64,000 nucleotides of DNA, from the NCBI RefSeq assembly GCF_003226345.1, contig NZ_PDOF01000002.1:620001-684000 (forward strand). The letters are read 5' to 3'. Below the pieces are notes generated by a model. It searched no databases. It had not been told where the DNA came from and saw only the letters and a program-made list of their open reading frames with translations. Position 1 is the first letter of the stretch; each line of letters begins with the position of its first letter. Source of the DNA: Alteribacter lacisalsi (lineage in GTDB: Bacteria > Bacillota > Bacilli > Bacillales > Salisediminibacteriaceae). Positions 1-7,308 of this stretch are shown here, piece by piece. The position numbers and the translations under genes were made by a program.

Positions 1-765
1 TACTGCCGGGAGGAGGGCAAGAACGTCCTTGGCTACAGACCCCTCTCTTAGCATGACGTAAAACCCCCGGCGGATCCGATCTGCTGCCTCTGCTGCAGTC
101 GTACATTCGTGATCCGTTTCAATTCCGGCGGTGCGGTAAACGTTTAACGCTTCATTTGGCAGCCCTGATGCATGACCGTCCACTGTTTTGCCGGCCTCTT
201 TTGCGACCTGGATTTTCTTAAGCATATCCTCGTCTGCGCCAGCCACGGCAGGGTAATCCATGACCTCGGCAAGTCCGAGAACGTTCGCATCTCCTGTAAA
301 GGGAGCCAGGTCCATAGCACTCAGTTCTGCGCCGGACGTCTCAAAAGGCGTGCTCGGGACAGAGGAAGGAAGCATCGTAAAAAGATCAGCCGCCGCGTTT
401 TTGCCGGCTTCGATCATATAGGCGACGCCTTTTTCCCCAAGTACGTTTCCGATTTCATGCGGATCGGTCACCGCCGTGGTCACGCCGCGGGGTACGATGG
501 TCCGGCTGAAGTTTTCCGGTGTCATCATGGAGGATTCGATGTGGACATGGGCGTCAATCAGACCCGGTACGATAAACTTTCCTCCGGCATCGATTGTTTC
601 CCTGCCTTCATATTGACCAATCCCTGTAATCATTCCGTCAGTGACGGCAAGATCCTCCCCTGTAATGATTGTACGATTGTACACATCTGCAATTTTTCCG
701 TTCTTTATGACGAGGTCAGCGGGCCTCTTGCCCTGTGCTGACTCTATCTGCTGTTTGGTTGTCAT
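1..765 (-). CDS. ade: Adenine deaminase, C-terminal part missing (window edge)
   Basis: Hydrolyses adenine to hypoxanthine and ammonia in cytosolic purine salvage. The first 255 codons are present; the gene runs off the left edge. Reading from the ATG at 765, an amidohydrolase N-terminal domain is visible: GLIDAHVHIESSMMTP carries the metal-binding HxH motif, followed by VTDPHEIGNVLG and a later DGHASGLP segment, the spacing expected for the AdeC/Ade family. A GGGG-type ribosome site lies just upstream of the start. It is divergent from the N-hydroxylase gene; the shared spacer holds an inverted repeat at 790-831. Family assignment is firm; the C-terminus cannot be checked. Confidence 0.92.
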   Translation of the reverse strand, partial: MTTKQQIESAQGKRPADLVIKNGKIADVYNRTIITGEDLAVTDGMITGIGQYEGRETIDAGGKFIVPGLIDAHVHIESSMMTPENFSRTIVPRGVTTAVTDPHEIGNVLGEKGVAYMIEAGKNAAADLFTMLPSSVPSTPFETSGAELSAMDLAPFTGDANVLGLAEVMDYPAVAGADEDMLKKIQVAKEAGKTVDGHASGLPNEALNVYRTAGIETDHECTTAAEAADRIRRGFYVMLREGSVAKDVLALLPAV

Positions 766-789
766 GTGGTTCCCCTTTCAAAATGGAAG

Positions 790-831
790 CGGTATCGATT
801 TAAACCAGTTTAAAACGTCCGCCCGATACCG
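790..831. promoter_or_regulatory. Inverted repeat in the ade / N-hydroxylase divergent spacer
   Basis: CGGTATCG (790-797) and CGATACCG (824-831) are exact inverted copies. Between them lies a second small dyad, TTTAAA-CCAG-TTTAAA. The position between two divergent starts suits an operator, but the regulator is unknown and no purine riboswitch is recognisable. Confidence 0.35.
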
Positions 832-911
832 TCAACTGAGCGCGTGTGCTTATTTTGCCGAAAAATAGGGTAAAACAAGAAAATAAAGTAAGAGAGAAAG
901 AGGGGACGTTC

Positions 912-2234
912 ATGACAGCAACTGATCCGTACGACGTGATCGGCATTGGCATCGGGCCGTTTAATCTTGGAATGGCCGCACTTCTTGACCCGGTGGATCA
1001 CGTGAAAGCTGCATTTTTTGATGAAACAGCCGAATTTAACTGGCATCCCGGCATGCTGATTGAAGGGGCAGATCTGCAGGTGCCGTTTCTTGCCGACCTG
1101 GTTACCTTCGCCGATCCGATGAGCCCGTATACATTCGTCAATTATCTCCACAAACAGAACCGCCTTCATAAATTTTTCTTCTTCAACCGGTTTGATATTC
1201 CGCGGACCGAGTATAACCATTATGCCCAGTGGGTGGCGGGGCAGCTCGGTTCGTGCCATTTTGGTAAACGGGTGACTGACGTGAAGGATTATAAGAAAGA
1301 GGGAGAACAGCTCTATGAGGTGGTCGTGGAAGACCGTGAAGCGAAGGTCATAGAGCGCTACTTTACCAGACACGTTGTCATGGGGACGGGGAGTGTGCCG
1401 CTCGTGCCGGACGGTTTTGATCAGTTTCCGGTCGAGGATGTGGTGCACACGAGCCAGTACCTGTGTCATCGGGATACATTTGATAAGGCTGAAAATATCC
1501 TTGTGGTTGGGTCCGGCCAGAGTGCTGCGGAAGTGTTCCTTGATCTCCTTCAGCGGCAGCACAGTTTCGATTACCGCCTTCACTGGATCACCAGGTCTCC
1601 CGGCTTTTTTCAGCTCGAATCGGGAAAAGTCGGTCAGGAAATTTTTTCGCCTGACTACGTCGATTACTTTCACGATCTCCCGTTTGAGAAAAGAGAAGAG
1701 GAGCTGCCGAACCTTTACCATATTCGAAACGGTGTCGAGGAAAAGACCCTCCACGAAATTTACGATCTTTTGTACCACAAATCGATCGGAGAGGACCGGG
1801 CTCCGGTAACGGTCCGAGCGTCAAGCGATGTGGAAAGCATCGACGTGAACGATAACGGCCATTACACTGTGACTTGCCGGCAGTGGATGGAGGAAAAAGA
1901 GTACCGGATTATGGCCGATAAAATCGTGCTGGCCACCGGTTACAAGCCAAACATCCCCGGCTGGCTGGAGAAATTTTCGGACGTAATGGAATGGGAGGAC
2001 GACAAGCGGTTTAAAGTGACAAGGGATTACCGCCTCGTGTTTAAGGATGACCGCCCGAACAATTTCTTTACGATCACAAACATCGAGCATTCCCACGGTG
2101 CCGGCGCCACGAACCTCGGTCTTGCGGTATACCGGAACATGAAAATTATTAATGAAATTGCCGGAGAGGAAGTCTATCCGGAACAGAGCGGAACGGTCTT
2201 TCAGTCGTTCGGGACACCGGAAGAAAGCGAATAG
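912..2234 (+). CDS. Lysine/ornithine N-monooxygenase (IucD/SidA family)
   Basis: A 440-residue FAD- and NADPH-dependent N-hydroxylase of the kind that makes N6-hydroxylysine or N5-hydroxyornithine for hydroxamate siderophores. Visible: the FAD-binding GIGIGPFNLGMA near the N-terminus, the family signature FNWHPGMLIEGADLQVPFL, a second nucleotide fold VVGSGQSAAEVFLDLL, and the C-terminal ATGYKPNIPG motif. The ATG at 912 follows GAGGGG; an upstream in-frame extension lacks a ribosome site. No siderophore synthetase, acetylase or transporter gene lies within reach, so it is an orphan here. Substrate (lysine or ornithine) cannot be told from sequence alone. Confidence 0.88.
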   Translation: MTATDPYDVIGIGIGPFNLGMAALLDPVDHVKAAFFDETAEFNWHPGMLIEGADLQVPFLADLVTFADPMSPYTFVNYLHKQNRLHKFFFFNRFDIPRTEYNHYAQWVAGQLGSCHFGKRVTDVKDYKKEGEQLYEVVVEDREAKVIERYFTRHVVMGTGSVPLVPDGFDQFPVEDVVHTSQYLCHRDTFDKAENILVVGSGQSAAEVFLDLLQRQHSFDYRLHWITRSPGFFQLESGKVGQEIFSPDYVDYFHDLPFEKREEELPNLYHIRNGVEEKTLHEIYDLLYHKSIGEDRAPVTVRASSDVESIDVNDNGHYTVTCRQWMEEKEYRIMADKIVLATGYKPNIPGWLEKFSDVMEWEDDKRFKVTRDYRLVFKDDRPNNFFTITNIEHSHGAGATNLGLAVYRNMKIINEIAGEEVYPEQSGTVFQSFGTPEESE

Positions 2235-2242
2235 CAGCTAAA

Positions 2243-2277
2243 GTCCGTCTGATCCAAAGGGAGCAGGCGGGCTTTTT
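2243..2277 (+). terminator. Rho-independent terminator of the N-hydroxylase gene
   Basis: A nine-pair stem (2243-2251 with 2264-2272, two G-U pairs) is followed directly by TTTTT, nine bases after the stop codon. Confidence 0.8.
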
Positions 2278-2305
2278 AGTGGTTACGGCGAGGGGAGTGG
2301 AGGTT

Positions 2306-2396
2306 AAGGACAATAAAAGAAAGCTAAGGACATTAAGGAAATAATAAGAACACTTAGGAAATTTTAAAGACGGTAAGGAAATAATAAGAACACTAA
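2306..2396. repeat. 20-bp phased intergenic repeat array (AAGGAAATAATAAGAACACT type)
   Basis: Units start at 2335, 2355 and 2375, exactly 20 bp apart, and two more degenerate copies start at 2306 and 2326. The unit core is (T/A)AGGAAAT followed by AAGA. The array fills the spacer between the convergent N-hydroxylase and acylphosphatase terminators. The same motif recurs with the same period at 60280-60359. It encodes no plausible protein. Confidence 0.8.
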
Positions 2397-2417
2397 ACTC
2401 CCCCATTCAAATAAATC

Positions 2418-2444
2418 AAAAAAGCCCAGAGCTGCCGGCTCCGG
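2418..2444 (-). terminator. Terminator of acyP
   Basis: On the minus strand a seven-pair stem (2438-2444 with 2426-2432) is followed by six T residues (A-run 2418-2423 on the plus strand). Confidence 0.7.
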
Positions 2445-2469
2445 ACTCATGTACACTATTACTCTCCTT

Positions 2470-2748
2470 TTATCTTGTACTCCGCTGGCGGAAACCTTTC
2501 TCGTTTTCCAGCGGCTGAATTTTGTTCGTTTCAACGCTGTCCACTTTCGCCGGACGCTGTCCCTGTTCAAGAGCGGCCACAAACTCGTCTACATTTCCTT
2601 CCGGGCCCTCCGCTTCAAACTCGACCGTACCGTCGGAAAGGTTTCTCACCCATCCTTTTATTTCATGCTCCGCAGCCTCCATTTTTACAAAATGGCGAAA
2701 GCCGACACCTTGCACTTTTCCTTTCACAATTCCCTGAAGACGAATCAT
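2470..2748 (-). CDS. acyP: Acylphosphatase
   Basis: A 92-residue enzyme that hydrolyses acyl phosphates in the cytosol. The family pattern is clear: VKGKVQGVGFRHFV contains the catalytic Arg of the GVGFR loop, GWVRNLSDGTVEFEAEG contains the catalytic Asn, and the length is typical of the 90-100-residue family. The ATG at 2748 is preferred because GAGGAG lies eight bases upstream; a GTG three codons further upstream has no suitable spacing. It is a single gene with its own terminator, convergent with the N-hydroxylase gene. Confidence 0.93.
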   Translation of the reverse strand: MIRLQGIVKGKVQGVGFRHFVKMEAAEHEIKGWVRNLSDGTVEFEAEGPEGNVDEFVAALEQGQRPAKVDSVETNKIQPLENEKGFRQRSTR

Positions 2749-2846
2749 CTGTCTCACTCCTCGATTGAATGTCTGTTAGTGGTTTACCCGATGAAGCAGG
2801 TATGCACTCGTAATTTGTGAAAAACAACCATCATTTACGCTCCCTC

Positions 2847-2855
2847 TGTTATAAT
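2847..2855 (+). promoter_or_regulatory. Extended -10 promoter upstream of plsC
   Basis: TGTTATAAT is a perfect extended -10 (TG-N-TATAAT), 40 bases before the plsC start. No good -35 lies 17 bases upstream, as is usual for extended -10 promoters. Identified by eye only. Confidence 0.5.
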
Positions 2856-2894
2856 AGGTCAGAAGAATTTATTGGGCAAATGAGGAGAACGACT

Positions 2895-3656
2895 ATGATT
2901 AGAACGGTGATTTGGTTTACGTATTTCTGGCTTTATCTATTAAAAACGATCCCGGCGCTCCGCCGGGTAAAAAAGCTTAAGGCTGAAGGTAAAGAGGAAG
3001 AAGCCAGCACAAGAGCCCACCGCGAAGCAGAAATCTGGGCAAAAAGCCTTGTTAAGCTGAGCGGAGCGCGGATTCATGTAAAAGGACGGGAACACATCCC
3101 TGAGGATGAACCGCTTCTGATCGTCTGCAACCACCAGGGGAATTTTGATATTCCGATTATTCTCGGCCATCTAGGCGTGAATACCGGGTTTATATCCAAA
3201 GAGGAAGTAAGAAGAATGCCGATTATCGCTTCCTGGATGGAAGAACTCGGCTGCGTGTTCATGAACAGAAAGGACCGCCGGCAATCGATCAAGGCGATCC
3301 TGGACGGGGTGAAACAGCTCAAGTCCGGTCATAACCTTGTTATTTTTCCGGAAGGCACCCGCAGTAAGGGGGGGCCTGTAAAGCGCTTCAAGCAGGGCAG
3401 TTTCAAACTGGCAACAAAATCCGGAGCGGCAATTCTGCCTGTGACAATTAATGGATCATACAAAATAATGGAAGCTAACGGCAATCTGCTCAAGCCGGCA
3501 GATGTGACGGTTACGATTTCAAAACCGATCCGTGATCATCAGCAGCAGAAAAACACGGATACTGTTTCCATTGCGGAAGCTGTTCAGTCGGAAATTGAGC
3601 GGACCCTTGGACAACCGCCGTTAAAAAACGAACCAGTGCAGAACGGAGCAGACTGA
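2895..3656 (+). CDS. plsC: 1-acyl-sn-glycerol-3-phosphate acyltransferase
   Basis: Transfers an acyl chain to lysophosphatidic acid to give phosphatidic acid at the cytoplasmic membrane. The 253-residue protein begins with a hydrophobic segment (VIWFTYFWLYLL) and carries the acyltransferase blocks in order: NHQGNFD (the H-x4-D catalytic motif), FPEGTRSKGG (phosphate binding) and ILPVTINGS. The ATG at 2895 has GAGGAG seven bases upstream; an earlier in-frame ATG at 2880 overlaps that site. An intrinsic terminator overlaps its stop codon. Confidence 0.92.
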   Translation: MIRTVIWFTYFWLYLLKTIPALRRVKKLKAEGKEEEASTRAHREAEIWAKSLVKLSGARIHVKGREHIPEDEPLLIVCNHQGNFDIPIILGHLGVNTGFISKEEVRRMPIIASWMEELGCVFMNRKDRRQSIKAILDGVKQLKSGHNLVIFPEGTRSKGGPVKRFKQGSFKLATKSGAAILPVTINGSYKIMEANGNLLKPADVTVTISKPIRDHQQQKNTDTVSIAEAVQSEIERTLGQPPLKNEPVQNGAD

Positions 3657-3671
3657 CGGCTCCGTTTTTTC
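3642..3671 (+). terminator. Terminator of plsC
   Basis: An eight-pair stem AACGGAGC / GCTCCGTT (3642-3649 with 3659-3666) is followed by a T run. The stem overlaps the last plsC codons. Confidence 0.85.
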
Positions 3672-3781
3672 TATGCGGAATATCATAGGCCTTTTGCATC
3701 TCATTGACTCCAGGGTATAGCAGGAATTCCTCTTTTTGGATAAAGTGGTACTGGAGTACATAATAGGAGGTGCAATTACTT

Positions 3782-4060
3782 ATGAAGGATTTTCTTAATT
3801 TTGACCGGATGATCACACCTATGATTATTAAAATTATTTTCTGGATCGGCGTGGCTTTTACTGTTCTAATGGGATTTATTACATTATTTGACGGAGGGCT
3901 TTCCGTACTGCTCGGTTTATTTATGATGATCATCGGACCACTTTTAGTAAGAATTTACTGTGAACTGCTTATTATCTTCTTTAAAGTTCAGGAGTCACTC
4001 CACAGCATAAACACGAAAGTTGACCGCCTGGCGGACAATAATCAGCACCCAGTAGAATAG
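3782..4060 (+). CDS. DUF4282-type small membrane protein (copy 1)
   Basis: A 92-residue protein with two predicted membrane segments (about residues 18-36 and 43-60) followed by a charged, helical C-terminal tail. Layout and motifs (MITPMIIKIIFW; GPLLVRIYCELLIIFFK) match what I recall of DUF4282 proteins; function unknown. The ATG at 3782 has a near-perfect AGGAGGTG nine bases upstream. A paralogue of identical length follows at 4214, but a strong terminator separates them, so each copy is probably transcribed from its own promoter. Confidence 0.82.
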   Translation: MKDFLNFDRMITPMIIKIIFWIGVAFTVLMGFITLFDGGLSVLLGLFMMIIGPLLVRIYCELLIIFFKVQESLHSINTKVDRLADNNQHPVE

Positions 4061-4070
4061 TACCGGGACC

Positions 4071-4102
4071 CGGGAGGATGCGAGGCATCTTCCCGTTTTT
4101 TT
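4071..4102 (+). terminator. Terminator after DUF4282 copy 1
   Basis: An 11-pair stem (4071-4081 with 4085-4095, one G-U pair) with a GAG loop, then seven T residues. Confidence 0.9.
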
Positions 4103-4213
4103 ACTGTAAAACAATATATGACTTTGTTCCCCGTTATTATCGCTCATATTGGTTTCCCTTACTTAATATAAGTAACTGTGTAAAGCACTTATCAATTGCC
4201 AGGGGGGAACACC

Positions 4214-4492
4214 ATGAATGAATTTTTTAATTTCAACCAGATGATTACCCCGACGATTATAAAAATCCTGTTTTGGGCTGGTGCAGGTCTGTCCGTTCTC
4301 ATGGGTCTGATTACCATGTTCAGCGGAGGCTACGGTTTTTTGGCGGGGCTGGTGATCATCGCAGCGGGACCTTTAATCGTCCGTGTTTACTGCGAGCTAC
4401 TCATCGTGTATTTCAAAGTTCACGAATCCCTCAATCGGGTCAACAATACACTCGACAGGATTGCAGCCAAAAATAAAAATGAGATTGATTGA
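4214..4492 (+). CDS. DUF4282-type small membrane protein (copy 2)
   Basis: A 92-residue tandem paralogue of the protein at 3782. Both share FNFD/NQMITP, the two membrane helices, GP(L)xVR(I/V)YCELLI and a C-terminal KVxxSLxxxN...DR(L/I)A helix. The start is fixed by AGGGGGG six bases upstream of the ATG at 4214. Function unknown; the conserved tail suggests a cytosolic or self-association surface (inference). Confidence 0.82.
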   Translation: MNEFFNFNQMITPTIIKILFWAGAGLSVLMGLITMFSGGYGFLAGLVIIAAGPLIVRVYCELLIVYFKVHESLNRVNNTLDRIAAKNKNEID

Positions 4493-4585
4493 AAAATAAT
4501 TAAACCTTTAAAAGGATTTTCTCGGTATTTGTCGTATTAGTACTGAAGTGAATGACGATTCATTTTACTGAGGGGGATACGGCAA

Positions 4586-4915
4586 ATGGCTGTAAAAGAG
4601 ATATTTACTGTACTGACAACACGTATGAATGATAATCCCAAGCATCTTGAAGGGATGAATGTCCGCTATACATTCAACCTTAGCGGGGAAGAAGCTGGAG
4701 TATACCAGCTTCAGATTAAGGAGAAGCAGGCAGAGTATGCTGCAGAGGCAGTAGAAGAATCCGATATTACCTTTGAAATGAAAGACAAGGATTTTCTTAA
4801 ACTGACGGAAGGAAGTCTGAATCCGACCATGGCATACATGAGCGGAAAGCTGAAAGTGCGCGGTGATCTGTCACACGCATTAAAACTTCAGACACTTTTA
4901 AAGCATTATGCCTGA
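4586..4915 (+). CDS. SCP2 sterol-binding-like domain protein
   Basis: A 109-residue single-domain protein of the SCP2 fold. Supporting pattern: a central VRYTFNLSGEEAGVYQLQI strand region, then SDITFEMKDKDFLKLTEG and the family-typical NPTMAYMSGKLKVRGDLSHALKLQ near the C-terminus. In bacteria such stand-alone domains are thought to bind lipids or acyl-CoA; the ligand here is unknown. GAGGGGG precedes the ATG with normal spacing. It is monocistronic. Confidence 0.85.
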   Translation: MAVKEIFTVLTTRMNDNPKHLEGMNVRYTFNLSGEEAGVYQLQIKEKQAEYAAEAVEESDITFEMKDKDFLKLTEGSLNPTMAYMSGKLKVRGDLSHALKLQTLLKHYA

Positions 4916-4981
4916 CGCTGTTAAGCACCTCCAGTAATCGTAAAAAAGTCTCTTCTGTTTCCGGATGATCGTGCGCTGTAT

Positions 4982-5024
4982 ATAGCATTATGACGGCTTC
5001 GTCATTGTGCTATCGGTGACACCG
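4982..5024. other. Two adjacent strong stem-loops of unknown role
   Basis: A 13-position stem with one mismatch (4982-4994 with 5001-5013, loop GGCTTC) is immediately followed by CGGTG-A-CACCG (5014-5024). No T run follows, so this is not a simple terminator. It lies downstream of the SCP2 gene and may be part of its 3' UTR or a small RNA. Confidence 0.45.
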
Positions 5025-5027
5025 CAC

Positions 5028-5056
5028 GCCTCTCTGGGTAAAGAAGGGCTTTTTTT
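5028..5056 (+). terminator. Possible terminator of the SCP2 transcript
   Basis: Stem 5028-5035 with 5042-5049 (one mismatch, one G-U), followed by seven T residues. It lies about 110 bp after the SCP2 stop codon. Confidence 0.5.
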
Positions 5057-5095
5057 ATTTTTTCCTGAATCGGCCGGGAAAGCAGCTGTGACAGT

Positions 5096-5130
5096 AAAAG
5101 CGCTCTCTGAAAGTTTCAGAGAGCGCTTTT
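5096..5130. terminator. Perfect bidirectional terminator
   Basis: A 17-pair perfect stem (5096-5112 with 5114-5130) begins with AAAA and ends with TTTT, so it can stop transcription on either strand. It most directly serves the small minus-strand gene that ends at 5138. Confidence 0.85.
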
Positions 5131-5137
5131 AAATATA

Positions 5138-5281
5138 TCAGTCTTCCGTGGAGCGTTTATCTTCGGCATGTTTATCGTCGACTTTTTTATCAATCTGAAG
5201 AAGAGCGTTTGGGTCATTCATCAGCTGCGTTTTATTTTCCTGTACGAGTTCTTCAAACGTACGGTGAAACCGCTTGCGCAT
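5138..5281 (-). CDS. FbpB-family small basic protein (Fur-regulated type)
   Basis: A 47-residue basic protein with FHRTFEELVQENKTQLM near the N-terminus, the signature of the FbpB family. In B. subtilis FbpB is a Fur-controlled small protein that works with the FsrA RNA in iron sparing (established knowledge). The ATG at 5281 is chosen because AAGGAAG lies eight bases upstream; another ATG two codons earlier is too close. A convincing Fur-box candidate lies 35 bp upstream at 5316-5330. It is short and easily missed by gene callers. Confidence 0.8.
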   Translation of the reverse strand: MRKRFHRTFEELVQENKTQLMNDPNALLQIDKKVDDKHAEDKRSTED

Positions 5282-5315
5282 TTTCATCACTTCCTTGTTT
5301 TTAATCTAACTATTC

Positions 5316-5330
5316 TGATAATTAGTATAA
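5316..5330. promoter_or_regulatory. Candidate Fur box upstream of the FbpB-type gene
   Basis: TGATAAT-T-AGTATAA matches the 7-1-7 Fur consensus (TGATAAT-N-ATTATCA) at 12 of 14 arm positions. It is placed to overlap the promoter of the minus-strand FbpB-like gene, which fits known Fur control of this family. Confidence 0.6.
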
Positions 5331-5450
5331 CTTCTATGAAGCGGAAAGTATATGAAAAAATTGTTACAATTTTGCGAACAATGACGAAAATAATTTACAT
5401 GCTGTCCACATACAATGAGAGGAGATACTGAAAAAGGTGGAGATTGGACA

Positions 5451-5903
5451 ATGTACCATAATATGTATGATGGTTACGGCGGGCCGTCTTCCAATCAGAT
5501 GGAGGCAGTCCTGAGGTTATTAAGACAGGTAATCGGGCGCGAGAGCCAGGATGAAGTGCTGCTGGATTATGTGATCGGCATGTCCCGTGATGAGACGTCT
5601 GAGAGGCTCATTTACGGCATGCGGACCGAAGAGCGGACCCAGTATGACACATTAAAACAGATTTATGAGCAGCTCAGCGGCAGAGCTGTGCAGATTGAAA
5701 CGCCTGATTTTTCAATTCCCGATACGTTTTCGGATGCAATGGGGTATATGCTGGAGAGAAAAGCACGCACTGTCCAGCTTTACACCTACCTTTACATGTA
5801 TGTACCTAATCAGTATCAGCCTGTTATTTACCCGTTTATTTCGGAGGAGCATCTTCATATGCACAAACTGAATTATCTATTAATCAGACACATTCAGAAT
5901 TAG
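5451..5903 (+). CDS. Ferritin-like domain protein
   Basis: A 150-residue, largely helical protein with an N-terminal Gly/Asn-rich stretch (MYHNMYDGYGG) resembling spore-coat-associated proteins. The rest has the spacing of a four-helix ferritin-like fold: ESQDEVLLDYVIG, MRTEERTQYDTLKQIYEQL and SEEHLHMHKLNYLLI contain E/H residues that could bind metal. Function is not established. The ATG at 5451 is preceded by AAGGTGG; an upstream in-frame ATG at 5415 has a weaker site. The DnaA-box cluster starts immediately after its stop codon. Confidence 0.6.
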   Translation: MYHNMYDGYGGPSSNQMEAVLRLLRQVIGRESQDEVLLDYVIGMSRDETSERLIYGMRTEERTQYDTLKQIYEQLSGRAVQIETPDFSIPDTFSDAMGYMLERKARTVQLYTYLYMYVPNQYQPVIYPFISEEHLHMHKLNYLLIRHIQN

Positions 5904-5909
5904 TATGAC

Positions 5910-6107
5910 TTATACACACTATCCACAGAGTTATCAACAGGCAAACAACGGAATATCAGTTAATCAACAGGTTTATTCACAAATTACACAGGTTTACGCA
6001 ATTTTATCCACAGAACTGGTATCCACAGTATCGTCATGGATAAAATAAGGCTCAAAGCGGTTTATCCACGGCAGGGAGATTTCTGTGGATAAATGATTTG
6101 TGGATAG
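5910..6107. promoter_or_regulatory. DnaA-box cluster outside oriC
   Basis: Perfect TTATNCACA boxes: 5910-5918 (+), 5973-5981 (+), 6004-6012 (+) and 6084-6092 (-). Boxes with one mismatch: 5919-5927, 5931-5939, 6019-6027 and 6062-6070 on plus, 6099-6107 on minus. Nine boxes in under 200 bp is far above expectation. No dnaA, dnaN, rpmH or AT-rich unwinding segment lies nearby, so this is not oriC. B. subtilis is known to carry DnaA-box clusters outside oriC that act on replication initiation by binding DnaA; a similar role is inferred. Confidence 0.8.
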
Positions 6108-6220
6108 AGGAACAACAGTATACCCCATCCTGCGTATATTTTCCATGACAAAACAGGAGAAGTCGGATAAAATAAAAGAAACACAAAAAATGAATAGGTA
6201 TTCACTTTCAAGGAGGCGCC

Positions 6221-7189
6221 ATGTTGGTTAAAACGAAAGAAGTTGCTCCTTCCGTACATGCACTGACCATTCCGACTCCTTTTCTGGTCGGACCTGTCAA
6301 TGTATACGTAATTGAGGGAGAGGCTCTGACGCTTGTAGACACCGGACCGAAAACAGAAGAAGCACGAGATGTGCTGACAGAGGAACTCAAAGCCCTCGGG
6401 TACAGACCGGAGGATGTGGAAATCCTTATTCTCACCCATCATCATCCTGATCATATCGGTCTGACTGACCTTTTTACGGGCGCAAAGCTTTACGGACACG
6501 AAAAAACACGTCCATGGCTTGAAGGCAGTGAGACGTTTCATGAGAGAAAAGCACGTTTTTTCAGCGGACTTTACCAGTCTCACGGGGTGCCTGAAGCTGT
6601 CACTGCGATGATTGAAGGGGCAAACAGCTACTACGCCGCCTACGCGAGTCGATCCCCTCTATCAGGGACACTTAAAGAAGATGATGCGGTTCCAGGGCTT
6701 GCGGGCTGGACCGTCATTGAAACGCCCGGACATGCCCAATCGCAGATTTCCCTGTACAGGGAATCAGACGGCATTCTCATTTCCGGGGATCATCTGATCA
6801 AGCATATTTCTTCAAATGCAATCATTGAAGCGCCTTATGAGGAAGGGGAAGAACGGCCGAAAACCCTTCTGCAGTACCGAGAGTCTCTGCGGAAATGTCT
6901 TCACGTTAAGCGGGCTTTTTCAGGCCATGGGGACCCCGTGGACAACCCGGCAGAACTAATCAGGGAGCGTATGGCAAAACAGCTTGAAAAAGCGGCTGTC
7001 ATTAAGGCACTGCTTGGAAATGAGAAGCTCACTGCTTTTGAGCTCTGTGTGCGGCTCTATCCGCAGATGTACAAAAAGCAGCCTGGACTCACCCTGTCAG
7101 AGACCCTCGGCCATCTCGATCTGCTCGAGGACGGCGGAAAAGTAAGTGCTGTCAAAAGTGAGGGTGTTTATTATTATCAGAGCTGCTGA
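6221..7189 (+). CDS. MBL-fold metallo-hydrolase with C-terminal winged helix
   Basis: A 322-residue soluble hydrolase of the metallo-beta-lactamase superfamily. Metal ligands are visible: LTHHHPDHIGL (H-x-H-x-D-H), TPGHAQSQ, SGDH and SGHGDP. The last 80 residues (KAAVIKALLGNEKLTAFEL and onward) resemble the winged helix found after MBL domains of the LACTB2/YobT type. Substrate unknown. AAGGAGG precedes the ATG at 6221; a TTG one codon later would give longer spacing and cannot be excluded. The DnaA-box cluster occupies its upstream region. Confidence 0.88.
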   Translation: MLVKTKEVAPSVHALTIPTPFLVGPVNVYVIEGEALTLVDTGPKTEEARDVLTEELKALGYRPEDVEILILTHHHPDHIGLTDLFTGAKLYGHEKTRPWLEGSETFHERKARFFSGLYQSHGVPEAVTAMIEGANSYYAAYASRSPLSGTLKEDDAVPGLAGWTVIETPGHAQSQISLYRESDGILISGDHLIKHISSNAIIEAPYEEGEERPKTLLQYRESLRKCLHVKRAFSGHGDPVDNPAELIRERMAKQLEKAAVIKALLGNEKLTAFELCVRLYPQMYKKQPGLTLSETLGHLDLLEDGGKVSAVKSEGVYYYQSC

Positions 7190-7210
7190 CTGAATGTTCG
7201 GTCAGCAGCC

Positions 7211-7253
7211 GCCCGGAGATAGGATTTTTCCTGCTCCGGGCTTGTTTGTTTTT
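7211..7253 (+). terminator. Terminator of the MBL hydrolase gene
   Basis: GCCCGGAG (7211-7218) pairs with CTCCGGGC (7234-7241), with an inner AGGA/TCCT stem, then TTGTTTGTTTTT. Confidence 0.85.
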
Positions 7254-7308
7254 CACGAAAACAGGTTAAACCATGATAAATGCCCTTATGGCAGTTTAAA
7301 CATCTTAA

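Noticed and set aside
4797-4988. 63-codon minus-strand frame overlapping the SCP2 gene
   Set aside because: It overlaps the conserved SCP2 C-terminus and has no ribosome site; the region upstream is better explained by stem-loops.
5910-6107. Chromosomal origin oriC
   Set aside because: No dnaA, dnaN, rpmH or gyrase genes and no AT-rich unwinding segment adjoin the DnaA boxes.
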